From Planctomycetota bacterium (GTDB lineage: Bacteria > Planctomycetota > Planctomycetia > Pirellulales > Thermoguttaceae), in the NCBI GenBank assembly GCA_015661985.1, contig DQVB01000627.1, positions 1-5,898 on the forward strand: 5,898 nt of DNA, written 5' to 3'. This document shows, piece after piece, positions 1-5,898 of the stretch (positions are counted from its first letter, which is position 1; the number at the start of each line of letters is the position of its first letter). The translations under genes and the position numbers were made by a program. The notes beneath the pieces are model-generated. The model saw only the letters and a list, made by a program, of their open reading frames with translations. It was not told the origin of the DNA and ran no database searches.

Positions 1-1
1 A

Positions 2-70
2 TACTATTTGCGGAAGCGCAACAGGGAGTTGCAACGACAGACCATCCGTGCGGGCCAACGGGCCGCATGA
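2..70 (+). CDS. C-terminal end of an unidentified protein (partial)
   Basis: Frame 2 is open from the left edge to a TGA at 68-70 and reads YYLRKRNRELQRQTIRAGQ followed by RAA. About three quarters of its codons end in G or C, whereas frame 1 over the same bases is much poorer in GC-ending codons, so frame 2 is the better coding candidate. The tail is strongly basic and looks like a helical C-terminus, possibly a cytoplasmic tail after a membrane segment lying outside the window; that is a guess. A terminator-like hairpin starts 51 bases after the stop, as expected at the end of a + strand gene. Only 22 codons are visible, so no function can be given. Confidence 0.35.
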   Translation, partial: YYLRKRNRELQRQTIRAGQRAA

Positions 71-121
71 CGCCTGATCGCGCACGGTGATTTAGGGGTA
101 TAGTGTCCACGAAAGTGATAT

Positions 122-141
122 CGGCCTCCAGGCCGGTTTTT
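122..141 (+). terminator. Probable intrinsic terminator
   Basis: The arms CGGCC (122-126) and GGCCG (131-135) form a perfect 5-bp GC stem around a TCCA loop. They are followed by one G and then five T (137-141). This is the classic layout of a rho-independent terminator reading on the + strand. It lies about 50 bases after the partial gene ending at 70 and could end that transcript. The stem is short, so efficiency is uncertain. Confidence 0.5.
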
Positions 142-214
142 GGGGTAACTTGCCATCGATCGAGGGCAAGTTTTCCCCTTTTGGCAGGAGGCCAAGCCAT
201 GGATCTTACCCCAA
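140..214 (+). promoter_or_regulatory. Candidate folded RNA element around a strong ribosome-binding site
   Basis: TTGGGGTAA (140-148) is perfectly complementary to TTACCCCAA (206-214). These arms enclose two hairpins, CTTGCC/GGCAAG (149-154 with 165-170) and TTGGC/GCCAA (181-185 with 191-195). Together they can form a three-way junction. The loop of the second hairpin is AGGAG, so a full Shine-Dalgarno core AGGAGG (186-191) sits at its edge, seven bases before an ATG at 199. That ATG opens a 42-codon frame ending at 327 with no clear coding periodicity. The GGGG strand could instead pair with CCCC at 175-178, giving two exclusive folds. The pairings are read directly from the sequence; regulation is inferred. 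No known riboswitch class was recognised. Confidence 0.25.
142..182 (+). terminator. Second, tandem terminator-like hairpin
   Basis: AACTTGCC (147-154) and GGCAAGTT (165-172) are perfect 8-bp complements around a 10-base loop. The stem can be extended by GGGG (142-145) pairing with CCCC (175-178) across a small internal loop. A TTTT run follows the inner stem (171-174) and another follows the outer stem (179-182). With the hairpin just upstream it forms a tandem pair. It may be a back-up terminator or an attenuator, because its outer strand can also pair elsewhere (see the entry for 140-214). Confidence 0.45.
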
Positions 215-370
215 GTTTCACCAGGTCGTCAGGAGGAGTTTCGCTGGCCCTTCGGCGTGGGCTGGGTGGCTCGGGCCAGTTGCGCCGGAAGCTGTGGGGC
301 CTGGAGTCGCTTGCCCTGGTACCCTGAAGGGCGTCCCTGCCGGCGCCCCACGAGGCGACGCCTGCCGGCC

Positions 371-505
371 GTGTCCGACGTTGTGCAGCCTCACGAGAGC
401 CACCAACCGGGCAAGGAGCCGATCGTGGTGGTCACGCGGCTCACCCCGCTGCAGCGTCGTCTGCCCCAGTTGTTCCACATCCCGGCGTCAATCTACGCCC
501 CCTGA
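371..505 (+). CDS. Possible small protein or gene remnant, function unknown
   Basis: From about 362 to the TGA at 503-505, frame 2 shows a strong high-GC coding pattern. By hand count GC is about 74% at codon position 1, 43% at position 2 and 87% at position 3. The C-terminal part includes KEPIVVVTRLTPLQRRLPQL. The start chosen is GTG at 371, giving 44 codons; the frame is open back to 149, and a GTG at 257 is an alternative. No good ribosome-binding site precedes either start, and the bases before 362 lose the periodicity. It may therefore be a decayed gene fragment rather than an intact gene. No family was recognised. Confidence 0.25.
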   Translation: MSDVVQPHESHQPGKEPIVVVTRLTPLQRRLPQLFHIPASIYAP

Positions 506-813
506 TGCCTCCTGGGGAAGAGACCCGAAGTTGGAGACGGCACCCTCATGGCATGGGACAAGCTGGGGTGAATCGGAGATAGCAACAGACGAGCCGTCCG
601 GGACCGAACCGCTCACGTCGACCGGCGCGGTCAGCACCGAGTGATCAGCCGGGGGCGGTGAACGAGACGACCGACGCAGCGGGGTCGAAGTTTGGCACAG
701 GGAGCGTTTCCACGGGCGGCTGGGTCCAGTTGCCGGCCGTATCACAGTGAGGAGCGGACGCCTCGGTTCACATCGCATGCGCCGCAGCTTGGCGATTGCG
801 TCTGGCTCACAGG
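506..813. other. Intergenic stretch without a recognisable gene
   Basis: All frames here were considered. The one long + frame, ending at 644, has only about 54% GC at codon position 1 and reads as low-complexity polar residues, so it does not look coding. The long - strand frame across this stretch is the tail of an antisense shadow of the downstream glycosidase gene. No tRNA, other structured RNA or repeat array was seen. Confidence 0.5.
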
Positions 814-827
814 GCGGTCTGAACCGC
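814..827. promoter_or_regulatory. Short inverted repeat, possible operator
   Basis: GCGGT (814-818) and ACCGC (823-827) are perfect inverted arms around CTGA. The repeat lies just upstream of where the -35 region would be for the candidate -10 box at 854-859. A regulator of the glycosidase gene could bind here, but 5-bp arms in GC-rich DNA arise often by chance. Confidence 0.15.
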
Positions 828-853
828 AGGTGCCGGAGCGATCGGTCGTGCGG

Positions 854-859
854 TAGAAT
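854..859 (+). promoter_or_regulatory. Candidate -10 box of the GH88 gene promoter
   Basis: TAGAAT matches the sigma-70 -10 consensus at five of six positions and stands out in a GC-rich background. It would start a transcript near 866 and give a leader of about 48 bases before the ATG at 914. The expected -35 position (around 831-836, TGCCGG) is a poor match, so the promoter may depend on an activator or the match may be accidental. The leader contains the palindrome GGCCGGCC at 871-878. Confidence 0.35.
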
Positions 860-901
860 GGGAAGCGGCGGGCCGGCCGTGTTCCGACAACGAAGAGAAG
901 A

Positions 902-906
902 AAGGA
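902..906 (+). promoter_or_regulatory. Ribosome-binding site that decides the GH88 start
   Basis: AAGGA at 902-906 is seven bases before the ATG at 914, which is ideal spacing. It is only one base before the in-frame GTG at 908, which is too close. This favours the ATG as the true start, two codons inside the longest reading frame. Confidence 0.5.
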
Positions 907-913
907 CGTGGCG

Positions 914-2302
914 ATGATCCATATCGACTACCAGCTGAGGCCCGAGGACTTGAGTGGAAGAATCGAGCGGATGTGGCAGCTTTCCGGGGCCAAGATTCTT
1001 TCCATCGAAGCCACGGCGGACCAGCGCCAGGGGACGCCGGTTTTCACCGTCGCGGGGCGGTACCGCGCCCAGGGCTGGACGGAATGGACGCAAGGTTTCC
1101 AGTTCGGGTCGGCCATCCTGCAGTTCGACGCCACAGGAGAGGAACAGTTTCTCCAGATCGGCCGGGAGAGCACGTTCCGCCACATGGCCGTGCACGTCAC
1201 GCACATCGGCGTCCACGACCACGGGTTCAACAACGTCAGCACCTACGGCAACCTTCGTCGTCTGATGCTGGAAGGCCGCATTCCGCACGACCCGAACGAG
1301 CTGGCTTACTATGAGTTGGCCCTGAAGACGAGCGGCGCGGTCCAGGCCAGCCGCTGGAGCCGGACGAGCGACGGCGACGGCTACATCTATTCGTTCAACG
1401 GCCCCCATTCCCTTTTTTCGGACACGATCCGTTCGCTCCGGGCCCTGGCCCTGGCCCACTACCTGGGCCACCAACTCATGGGCGAAAACGACCAGCCCAT
1501 CAGCTTGTTGGGCCGCCTGATCCAACACGCGCGCACCACGGCCCGGTACAACGTCTATTACGGCGAGGGCCGGGACCTGTACGACGTGCGCGGGCGAGTG
1601 GCCCATGAGAGCATCTTCAACCCCAACGACGGTCGGTACCGCTGCCCGAGCACCCAGCAGGGTTTTTCGCCCTTCAGCACGTGGACTCGCGGCTTGGCCT
1701 GGATCGTGGCCGGCTATCCCGAACAGCTGGAGTTCCTGGAGATTCTGGCGGATGAAGAGCTGGGGCCGTTCGGCGGCCGCGAGTCGGTTCGACAGATGAT
1801 GCTGCGGGCAGCCACGGCGGCCGCGGACTACTATCTCGAAGAGATGCCCACCGACGGCGTGCCTTACTGGGACACGGCTGCCCCGGGGCTGGCCGCGCTG
1901 GGCGACCACCGCGACCGGCCGGCCGATCCGCTGAACGATTTCGAGCCGGTGGACAGTTCGGCGGCGGCCATCGCCGCCCAGGGCCTGTTGAGGCTGGGAC
2001 GGTACCTGGATGCCCGCGGCGACCGAGCCGCAGGCCAACGCTACCGCCAAGCGGGGTTGACGGTGCTCAGCACCCTGTTGGACGAGCCCTACCTGAGTAC
2101 CGACCCCGATCATCAAGGGCTCTTGCTCCATACCGTTTATCACCGCCCCCGCGCTTGGGACCATGTGCCGGAAGGTTCGAAGATCCCGCGCGGCCAGTCG
2201 TGCATGTGGGGCGATTACCATCTCCGCGAGGTGGCCCTTTATGTCCAGCGGATCGCCCGGGGTGAGCCCTACTACACCTTTTTCGGCCCCGCGGAGCGGT
2301 GA
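914..2302 (+). CDS. Glycoside hydrolase family 88-type unsaturated glucuronyl hydrolase
   Basis: This 462-residue protein is predicted to remove the terminal 4,5-unsaturated uronic acid left on oligosaccharides by polysaccharide lyases, using the hydration mechanism known for GH88. Counting from the ATG, HDHGF holds Asp102 and FSDTIRSL holds Asp170; these match by motif and spacing the two catalytic aspartates of Bacillus unsaturated glucuronyl hydrolase (Asp88, Asp149). Further family-like blocks are WTRGLAWIVAGY (257-268), DGVPYWD (314-320), PVDSSAAAIAAQGLLRLG (345-362) and MWGDYHLREVALY (431-443), which fit an (alpha/alpha)6 barrel. It is longer than the Bacillus enzyme (about 377 residues). 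There is no signal peptide, so it should be cytoplasmic. ATG 914 is preferred to GTG 908 on ribosome-site spacing. GH105 is the main alternative; the substrate is unknown. Confidence 0.8.
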   Translation: MIHIDYQLRPEDLSGRIERMWQLSGAKILSIEATADQRQGTPVFTVAGRYRAQGWTEWTQGFQFGSAILQFDATGEEQFLQIGRESTFRHMAVHVTHIGVHDHGFNNVSTYGNLRRLMLEGRIPHDPNELAYYELALKTSGAVQASRWSRTSDGDGYIYSFNGPHSLFSDTIRSLRALALAHYLGHQLMGENDQPISLLGRLIQHARTTARYNVYYGEGRDLYDVRGRVAHESIFNPNDGRYRCPSTQQGFSPFSTWTRGLAWIVAGYPEQLEFLEILADEELGPFGGRESVRQMMLRAATAAADYYLEEMPTDGVPYWDTAAPGLAALGDHRDRPADPLNDFEPVDSSAAAIAAQGLLRLGRYLDARGDRAAGQRYRQAGLTVLSTLLDEPYLSTDPDHQGLLLHTVYHRPRAWDHVPEGSKIPRGQSCMWGDYHLREVALYVQRIARGEPYYTFFGPAER

Positions 2303-2530
2303 ACAAGGCGGACGGGCGCCGCCCTTTGGAGGCGGATTGCCTCCCCGCAGCGGCTCTGGGCGGAGTGGCTCGAGCGAGGAGATTTGCCGGCTGCCGGTTG
2401 CATGCTGCCGGGACGGCAAGCACAATCGGGGTAGCCGCTGGCTGTGCTCACCGGAGCCGTTTGGGTTTCCGTTGGCTTTGGCCTGCGAGGAACTGGGTGA
2501 CGCGTGTGATCAGTTCGAGGTTGATGGACA
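2303..2530. other. Spacer between the two glycosidase genes
   Basis: No gene is seen here. Shortly after the GH88 stop there are small GC hairpins: GGCGG/CCGCC (2307-2311 with 2319-2323), followed by C and only three T, and GGAGGC/GCCTCC (2328-2333 with 2339-2344), with no T-run. They could weaken transcription into the GH2 gene but are not good terminators. No convincing promoter was found, so whether the two genes form an operon is undecided. Confidence 0.35.
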
Positions 2531-2542
2531 AGGGAGCGAGCG

Positions 2543-4798
2543 ATGAAGTTCTGGTCGATGACGGGGGTTTGGATGGCGAGCGTCTTGTGGTGCACGGGCG
2601 GCTTGGCCGCTTCGTGGGAGCCGGCCCGGGCGCCGCTCATGACGCGGTGGGCCGAAGACGTGTCGCCGGATCATGTGCATCCGGAGTATCCGCGTCCGCT
2701 GATGGTTCGGTCCGAGTGGCTGAACCTGAACGGCCTGTGGCAGTTCGGGCCGGCCGCGCCGGGCCAAGAGCCGCCGGTGGGCCGCGAGTTGTCGGCTCGG
2801 ATCCTGGTCCCCTTTCCCGTGGAGTCGGCCTTGTCGGGCGTGATGCGGCGGCACCCCAGGGTGTGGTATCGGCGCACGTTCCAGGTGCCCGAAGGATGGC
2901 AGGGGCGGCGCGTGCTGCTCCATTTCCAGGCGGTGGATTGGGAGGCCACCGTGTGGCTGAACGGCCACCGGCTAGGTGCGCACCGCGGCGGCTACGACGG
3001 GTTTTCTTTCGACGTGACCGACGCGCTGCGACCGGAGGGCTCGCAGGAGTTGATCGTCGGGGTGTTTGATCCGTCCGATGGGGGCGACCAGCCACGGGGC
3101 AAGCAGGTCAACCAACCGCGGGGCATCTGGTATACCCCTTCGACTGGTATTTGGCAGACCGTGTGGCTGGAGCCGGTTCCGCAGACCTACATCCGAGGCC
3201 TGGCCATCGTGCCCGACGTGGATGGCCGCTCGGTGCGTCTGCGCGCGGACGTAGCGGGCCCGATGGCCGGGCACCAGATCGAGGCTGAGGTCGAATTGCC
3301 GGGCGGGACGGCCGGGCCGGGGGGTCGGTTGGGTCGGGCACGAGGCGAGCCAGGCAGTGAACTGCGCATCTCCATGCCCGCGGACATGCGACTGTGGTCA
3401 CCGGAAGATCCGTACCTTTATCGGCTGACGGTGCGGCTGCTCGCCGGCCAGCCGGCGGTCGACGGCGGGCCGGTCGATGAGGTGCGCAGCTACGTGGGCA
3501 TGCGCAAAGTGGACCTGGCCAAGGACCAGGACGGCTTCCTGCGGATCCGCTTGAACGGGCGGTTCGTGTTCCAGATGGGCCCGCTCGACCAGGGTTTCTG
3601 GCCCGACGGGTTGTACACGGCGCCGACGGATGAGGCGCTGCGGTACGACATCGAAATGATCAAGCAGTTGGGCTTCAACATGGCTCGCAAACATGTGAAG
3701 ATCGAGCCCGAGCGGTGGTACTATTGGTGCGACCGCCTGGGGCTGCTCGTCTGGCAGGACATGCCCAACGGAAACAACAGCACGCCCGAGTCGCGCGTGC
3801 AGTTCGAGCGAGAGTTGACGCGGTTGGTGGAAGGGCGGGGCAACCACCCGTCGATCATCATGTGGATCGTTTTCAACGAGGGGTGGGGGCAGCACGACAC
3901 GGAGCGCTACGTGGCCAAAGTGCGGAGGTTGGACCCCACGCGTTTGGTTTCCTGCGCCAGCGGGTGGAAGGACGTCGGCGCCGGCCACATCCTGGACATC
4001 CACCGTTACCCTGGCCCGGCGGCTCCGGAGCCTCAGCCGGAGCGGGCCACCGTGCTGGGTGAATTTGGCGGCTTGGGCCTGGGGGTGGACGGCCACACCT
4101 GGGCCCCGAAGAGCTGGGGCTACCGTGGCACGGAGAGTTCGGAGGAGTTGACGCGGCGCTACGAGCATCTGCTGCGGCGGGTGTGGGGCTACCAGAAGTC
4201 CCACGGGCTCTCGGCGGCCGTCTACACCCAGATCACCGATGTGGAAACGGAATGCAACGGGCTTCTGACGTACGACCGGGCCGTGGTCAAAGTGGACGTG
4301 GCGCGCGTGGCGGCAGCCAACCGGGGCCGCGTGCCCAAGCTGGAAGTGTTGGTGCCCACGTCTCAAGCCGAAGGGATCCCCTGGCGGTACACGTTCAGCC
4401 CGCCCGATGAAGGCTGGACAAAACGGGGCTTCGACGACAGCGCCTGGAGCGAAGGCCCGGGCGGTTTCGGCACCCCCAAAACGCCCGGGGCGGTGGTACG
4501 GACCGAGTGGTCCGGGCCGGAGATTTGGCTGCGCCGCTGGTTCACTTTGCCCGAAGTCGGCTCCCAGCGGCTGGCCGTGCTCGTGCACCACGACGAGGAC
4601 GTGGAGATTTATTTCAATGGTGTGTTGGCGGTGCGCCAGTCGGGACATACGGTCGACTACGAAGAGCTGCCCGTGCGGCCCGAAGCGCGGCGGGCGCTGA
4701 AGGCGGGCCGCAACCTGATGGCCGTCCACTGCCGCCAGACGCGCGGCGGCCAGTATATCGATGTGGGCATCGCGCGAGTGGTGATGCCGGAACGGTGA
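2543..4798 (+). CDS. Secreted glycoside hydrolase family 2 enzyme (beta-galactosidase/beta-glucuronidase-like)
   Basis: This 751-residue retaining glycosidase probably cleaves a terminal sugar from an extracellular or periplasmic glycan; the sugar cannot be named. Residues 1-24 form a signal peptide with likely cleavage after LA or LAA (22-23). Residues 45-215 are the GH2 sugar-binding sandwich (NLNGLWQF, WYRRTFQVP, ATVWLNGHRLG), about 216-325 an Ig-like domain, and about 326-600 the TIM barrel. The acid/base is Glu446 in WIVFNEGWG and the nucleophile is most likely Glu507 in LGEFGG. The usual RxSHYP signature is replaced by ARKHVKIEP then WYYWCDRLGLLVWQDMP. Residues 605-751 form a second beta-sandwich (FDDSAWSEGPGGFG, IYFNGVLAV, GGQYIDVGI). 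ATG 2543 has AGGGAG six bases upstream and an in-frame TGA at 2522, which fixes the start. Confidence 0.92.
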   Translation: MKFWSMTGVWMASVLWCTGGLAASWEPARAPLMTRWAEDVSPDHVHPEYPRPLMVRSEWLNLNGLWQFGPAAPGQEPPVGRELSARILVPFPVESALSGVMRRHPRVWYRRTFQVPEGWQGRRVLLHFQAVDWEATVWLNGHRLGAHRGGYDGFSFDVTDALRPEGSQELIVGVFDPSDGGDQPRGKQVNQPRGIWYTPSTGIWQTVWLEPVPQTYIRGLAIVPDVDGRSVRLRADVAGPMAGHQIEAEVELPGGTAGPGGRLGRARGEPGSELRISMPADMRLWSPEDPYLYRLTVRLLAGQPAVDGGPVDEVRSYVGMRKVDLAKDQDGFLRIRLNGRFVFQMGPLDQGFWPDGLYTAPTDEALRYDIEMIKQLGFNMARKHVKIEPERWYYWCDRLGLLVWQDMPNGNNSTPESRVQFERELTRLVEGRGNHPSIIMWIVFNEGWGQHDTERYVAKVRRLDPTRLVSCASGWKDVGAGHILDIHRYPGPAAPEPQPERATVLGEFGGLGLGVDGHTWAPKSWGYRGTESSEELTRRYEHLLRRVWGYQKSHGLSAAVYTQITDVETECNGLLTYDRAVVKVDVARVAAANRGRVPKLEVLVPTSQAEGIPWRYTFSPPDEGWTKRGFDDSAWSEGPGGFGTPKTPGAVVRTEWSGPEIWLRRWFTLPEVGSQRLAVLVHHDEDVEIYFNGVLAVRQSGHTVDYEELPVRPEARRALKAGRNLMAVHCRQTRGGQYIDVGIARVVMPER

Positions 4799-5029
4799 TC
4801 GGGACCTGAGGAGACATCCGGGGCGGTCACCACGGTTTTCCTTTTTGGGGCGGGCCGGGCGGCGGAGACCGGTTCTGCCGGTCCTGCCGACTTGGGGCCG
4901 CGGGGCGGACGGCCAATCGCTTCCAAAGCTGGTTTCTGGGCTTCACGTCGGCATGCGCCCGAGGTTCGAGCTACCCTTGAACAATCGGTGCGCGAACTGT
5001 TTCGGCTGTAGCAAGGAAAACCCCAAACG
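4799..5029. other. Spacer after the GH2 gene with one hairpin
   Basis: GACCGG (4867-4872) and CCGGTC (4878-4883) form a perfect 6-bp stem around TTCTG, but no T-run follows. A T-rich patch (about 4836-4846) lies before it instead. TTGAAC at 4977-4982 resembles a -35 box, but no matching -10 box is seen at normal spacing. How the downstream cyclase gene is transcribed is therefore not resolved. No c-di-GMP riboswitch motif was recognised. Confidence 0.3.
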
Positions 5030-5898
5030 ATGAAGCCTGCCCGCCCAAAAGTGCTGTTGGCTGACGAGAATTCCGCCGCGCTGGAAACCGTGTCCACCTG
5101 GCTGGAAGAGGCCGGATATGAGGTGCGCCGAGTCGGGGACGGACGGAGGGCCCTTGCGGCCGCAGAATCCGACTGCCCTGATTTCCTGCTCGCCGGTCGG
5201 CTTACCCCCCCGGAAGACGCCTCCCAGCTGTGCCGGGCGGTCCGGGGGCTCTGTCTGTCCCGCTACGTTTACATCCTCGTCCTCGCATCCCCAGACAGCT
5301 TGGAGGAAATGGTTCGCGCCTTCGAGGCGGGGACCGATGACTTCTTGGCCGGGCCGCTGCGCCGCAAAGAGCTGTTGGCCCGGATGCGCGCCGGCGCCCG
5401 CGTCCTGGAGCTGGAACGCCGCCTGAGCGAAATGGCCCGCACCGACGCCCTGACCGGCCTGGTCACCAAGCGCACCTTTTACGCCGCCCTCCACAAGGAA
5501 TGGTCACGATCCCAGCGGGCCCGGCTGCCCCTGTCCTGCGTGATGCTGGATATCGACTTCTTCAAACGGGTCAACGACCTGCACGGCCACCCGGCCGGAG
5601 ACGCCGTGCTCCAGGCCGTGGCCCATATGCTGGAGAAGAACTCCCGGGCCAGCGATACGGTCTGCCGGTATGGGGGTGAAGAGTTCTGCGTCATGCTGCC
5701 GGAGACTCGCGAAGACGACGCGGCCATCTGGGCCGAACGCGTCCGCTCGCGCCTGGCTGAACTGGTTATCCCCGTCGGGGACAAGAAGCTGCGAGTCACA
5801 GGGAGCCTCGGCGTGGCCGAGCGCCAAGAGGATACACAAACGCCCGAGCAGCTGGTGGACCGGGCCGACCAGGCCCTGCTGGGCGCCAAACAATCGGG
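5030..5898 (+). CDS. Diguanylate cyclase with degenerate receiver domain (partial, runs off right edge)
   Basis: This protein makes cyclic di-GMP from two GTP. The first 289 codons are visible; only the C-terminus is missing. Residues 6-120 form a receiver-like domain, 121-136 a helical linker, and 137 onward a GGDEF domain beginning TDALTGL. The active-site motif is RYGGEEF (213-219). The metal-binding Asp174 in LDIDFF and the guanine contacts Asn182 and Asp191 (PleD Asn335 and Asp344) are present. RASD at 206-209, five residues before GGEEF, is an intact inhibitory I-site. The receiver keeps the acidic pair Asp12-Glu13, but the phospho-acceptor position is Gly56, the switch Thr is Ala86 and the conserved Lys is Gly108. 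Phosphorylation control therefore seems lost. A TAG at 5009-5011 in frame makes ATG 5030 the first start; AAGGA (5013-5017) is rather far, 12 bases upstream. Confidence 0.93.
   Translation, partial: MKPARPKVLLADENSAALETVSTWLEEAGYEVRRVGDGRRALAAAESDCPDFLLAGRLTPPEDASQLCRAVRGLCLSRYVYILVLASPDSLEEMVRAFEAGTDDFLAGPLRRKELLARMRAGARVLELERRLSEMARTDALTGLVTKRTFYAALHKEWSRSQRARLPLSCVMLDIDFFKRVNDLHGHPAGDAVLQAVAHMLEKNSRASDTVCRYGGEEFCVMLPETREDDAAIWAERVRSRLAELVIPVGDKKLRVTGSLGVAERQEDTQTPEQLVDRADQALLGAKQS

Noticed and set aside
150..644. A 164-codon + strand frame in the left spacer
   Set aside because: Its start lies inside a terminator-like hairpin, it has no ribosome site, and position-1 GC is only about 54% in its second half. 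The protein looks like random GC-rich translation.
488..2425. A 645-codon open frame on the - strand across the whole GH88 gene
   Set aside because: The + strand frame carries clear GH88 motifs, a ribosome site and proper length. The antisense product is rich in Arg, Pro, Gly and Ala with no recognisable domain, as expected for a stop-poor shadow in GC-rich DNA.
2588..2596. Possible lipoprotein box (VLWC) in the GH2 signal peptide
   Set aside because: Trp directly before the Cys does not fit the lipobox, and a standard Ala-X-Ala-like site follows a few residues later.
3398..4729. A 443-codon open frame on the - strand within the GH2 gene
   Set aside because: It is fully antisense to the conserved GH2 barrel and has His-, Pro- and Arg-rich shadow composition with no ribosome site or domain.
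4962..4976. GGTTCGAGC resembling a tRNA T-loop
   Set aside because: The flanking bases do not form a 5-bp T-arm, and no acceptor or anticodon stems are present.
4799..5029. A c-di-GMP riboswitch before the cyclase gene
   Set aside because: None of the conserved GEMM core blocks were recognised in the spacer.

Overview
The window is GC-rich with strongly GC-biased third codon positions. It holds two carbohydrate-active enzyme genes and one signalling gene, all on the + strand, with long spacers between them. A secreted family-2 glycosidase of a variant type, a cytoplasmic unsaturated-uronyl hydrolase and loose gene spacing would fit a polysaccharide-degrading environmental bacterium such as a planctomycete. 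That assignment is an inference from style and gene content; no marker gene here proves it.

Layout. Positions 2-70 look like the last codons of a gene entering from the left. Two hairpins with T-runs follow (122-182), and they overlap a compact, possibly bistable RNA fold (140-214). Positions 215-850 hold no convincing gene, apart from a short stretch at about 362-505 with coding-like base periodicity. A GH88-type unsaturated glucuronyl hydrolase follows (914-2302), then a 240-base spacer, then a secreted GH2 glycosidase with an extra C-terminal beta-sandwich domain (2543-4798). After a 231-base spacer, a receiver-GGDEF diguanylate cyclase starts at 5030 and runs off the right edge.

How the genes may work together. 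The GH2 enzyme has a signal peptide, so it should trim oligo- or polysaccharides outside the cytoplasm. The GH88 enzyme has none, so it should act on imported, lyase-generated oligosaccharides that end in a 4,5-unsaturated uronic acid. Together they suggest use of a uronate-containing polysaccharide, but no lyase, sulfatase or transporter is visible to name it. The diguanylate cyclase makes c-di-GMP and has no evident link to sugar use. Its catalytic and product-inhibition residues are intact, while its receiver domain has lost the phospho-acceptor aspartate and two other switch residues.

No obviously new multi-gene system is present. The items most worth a second look are the pseudo-receiver cyclase, the folded element at 122-214 and the non-canonical GH2 signature.
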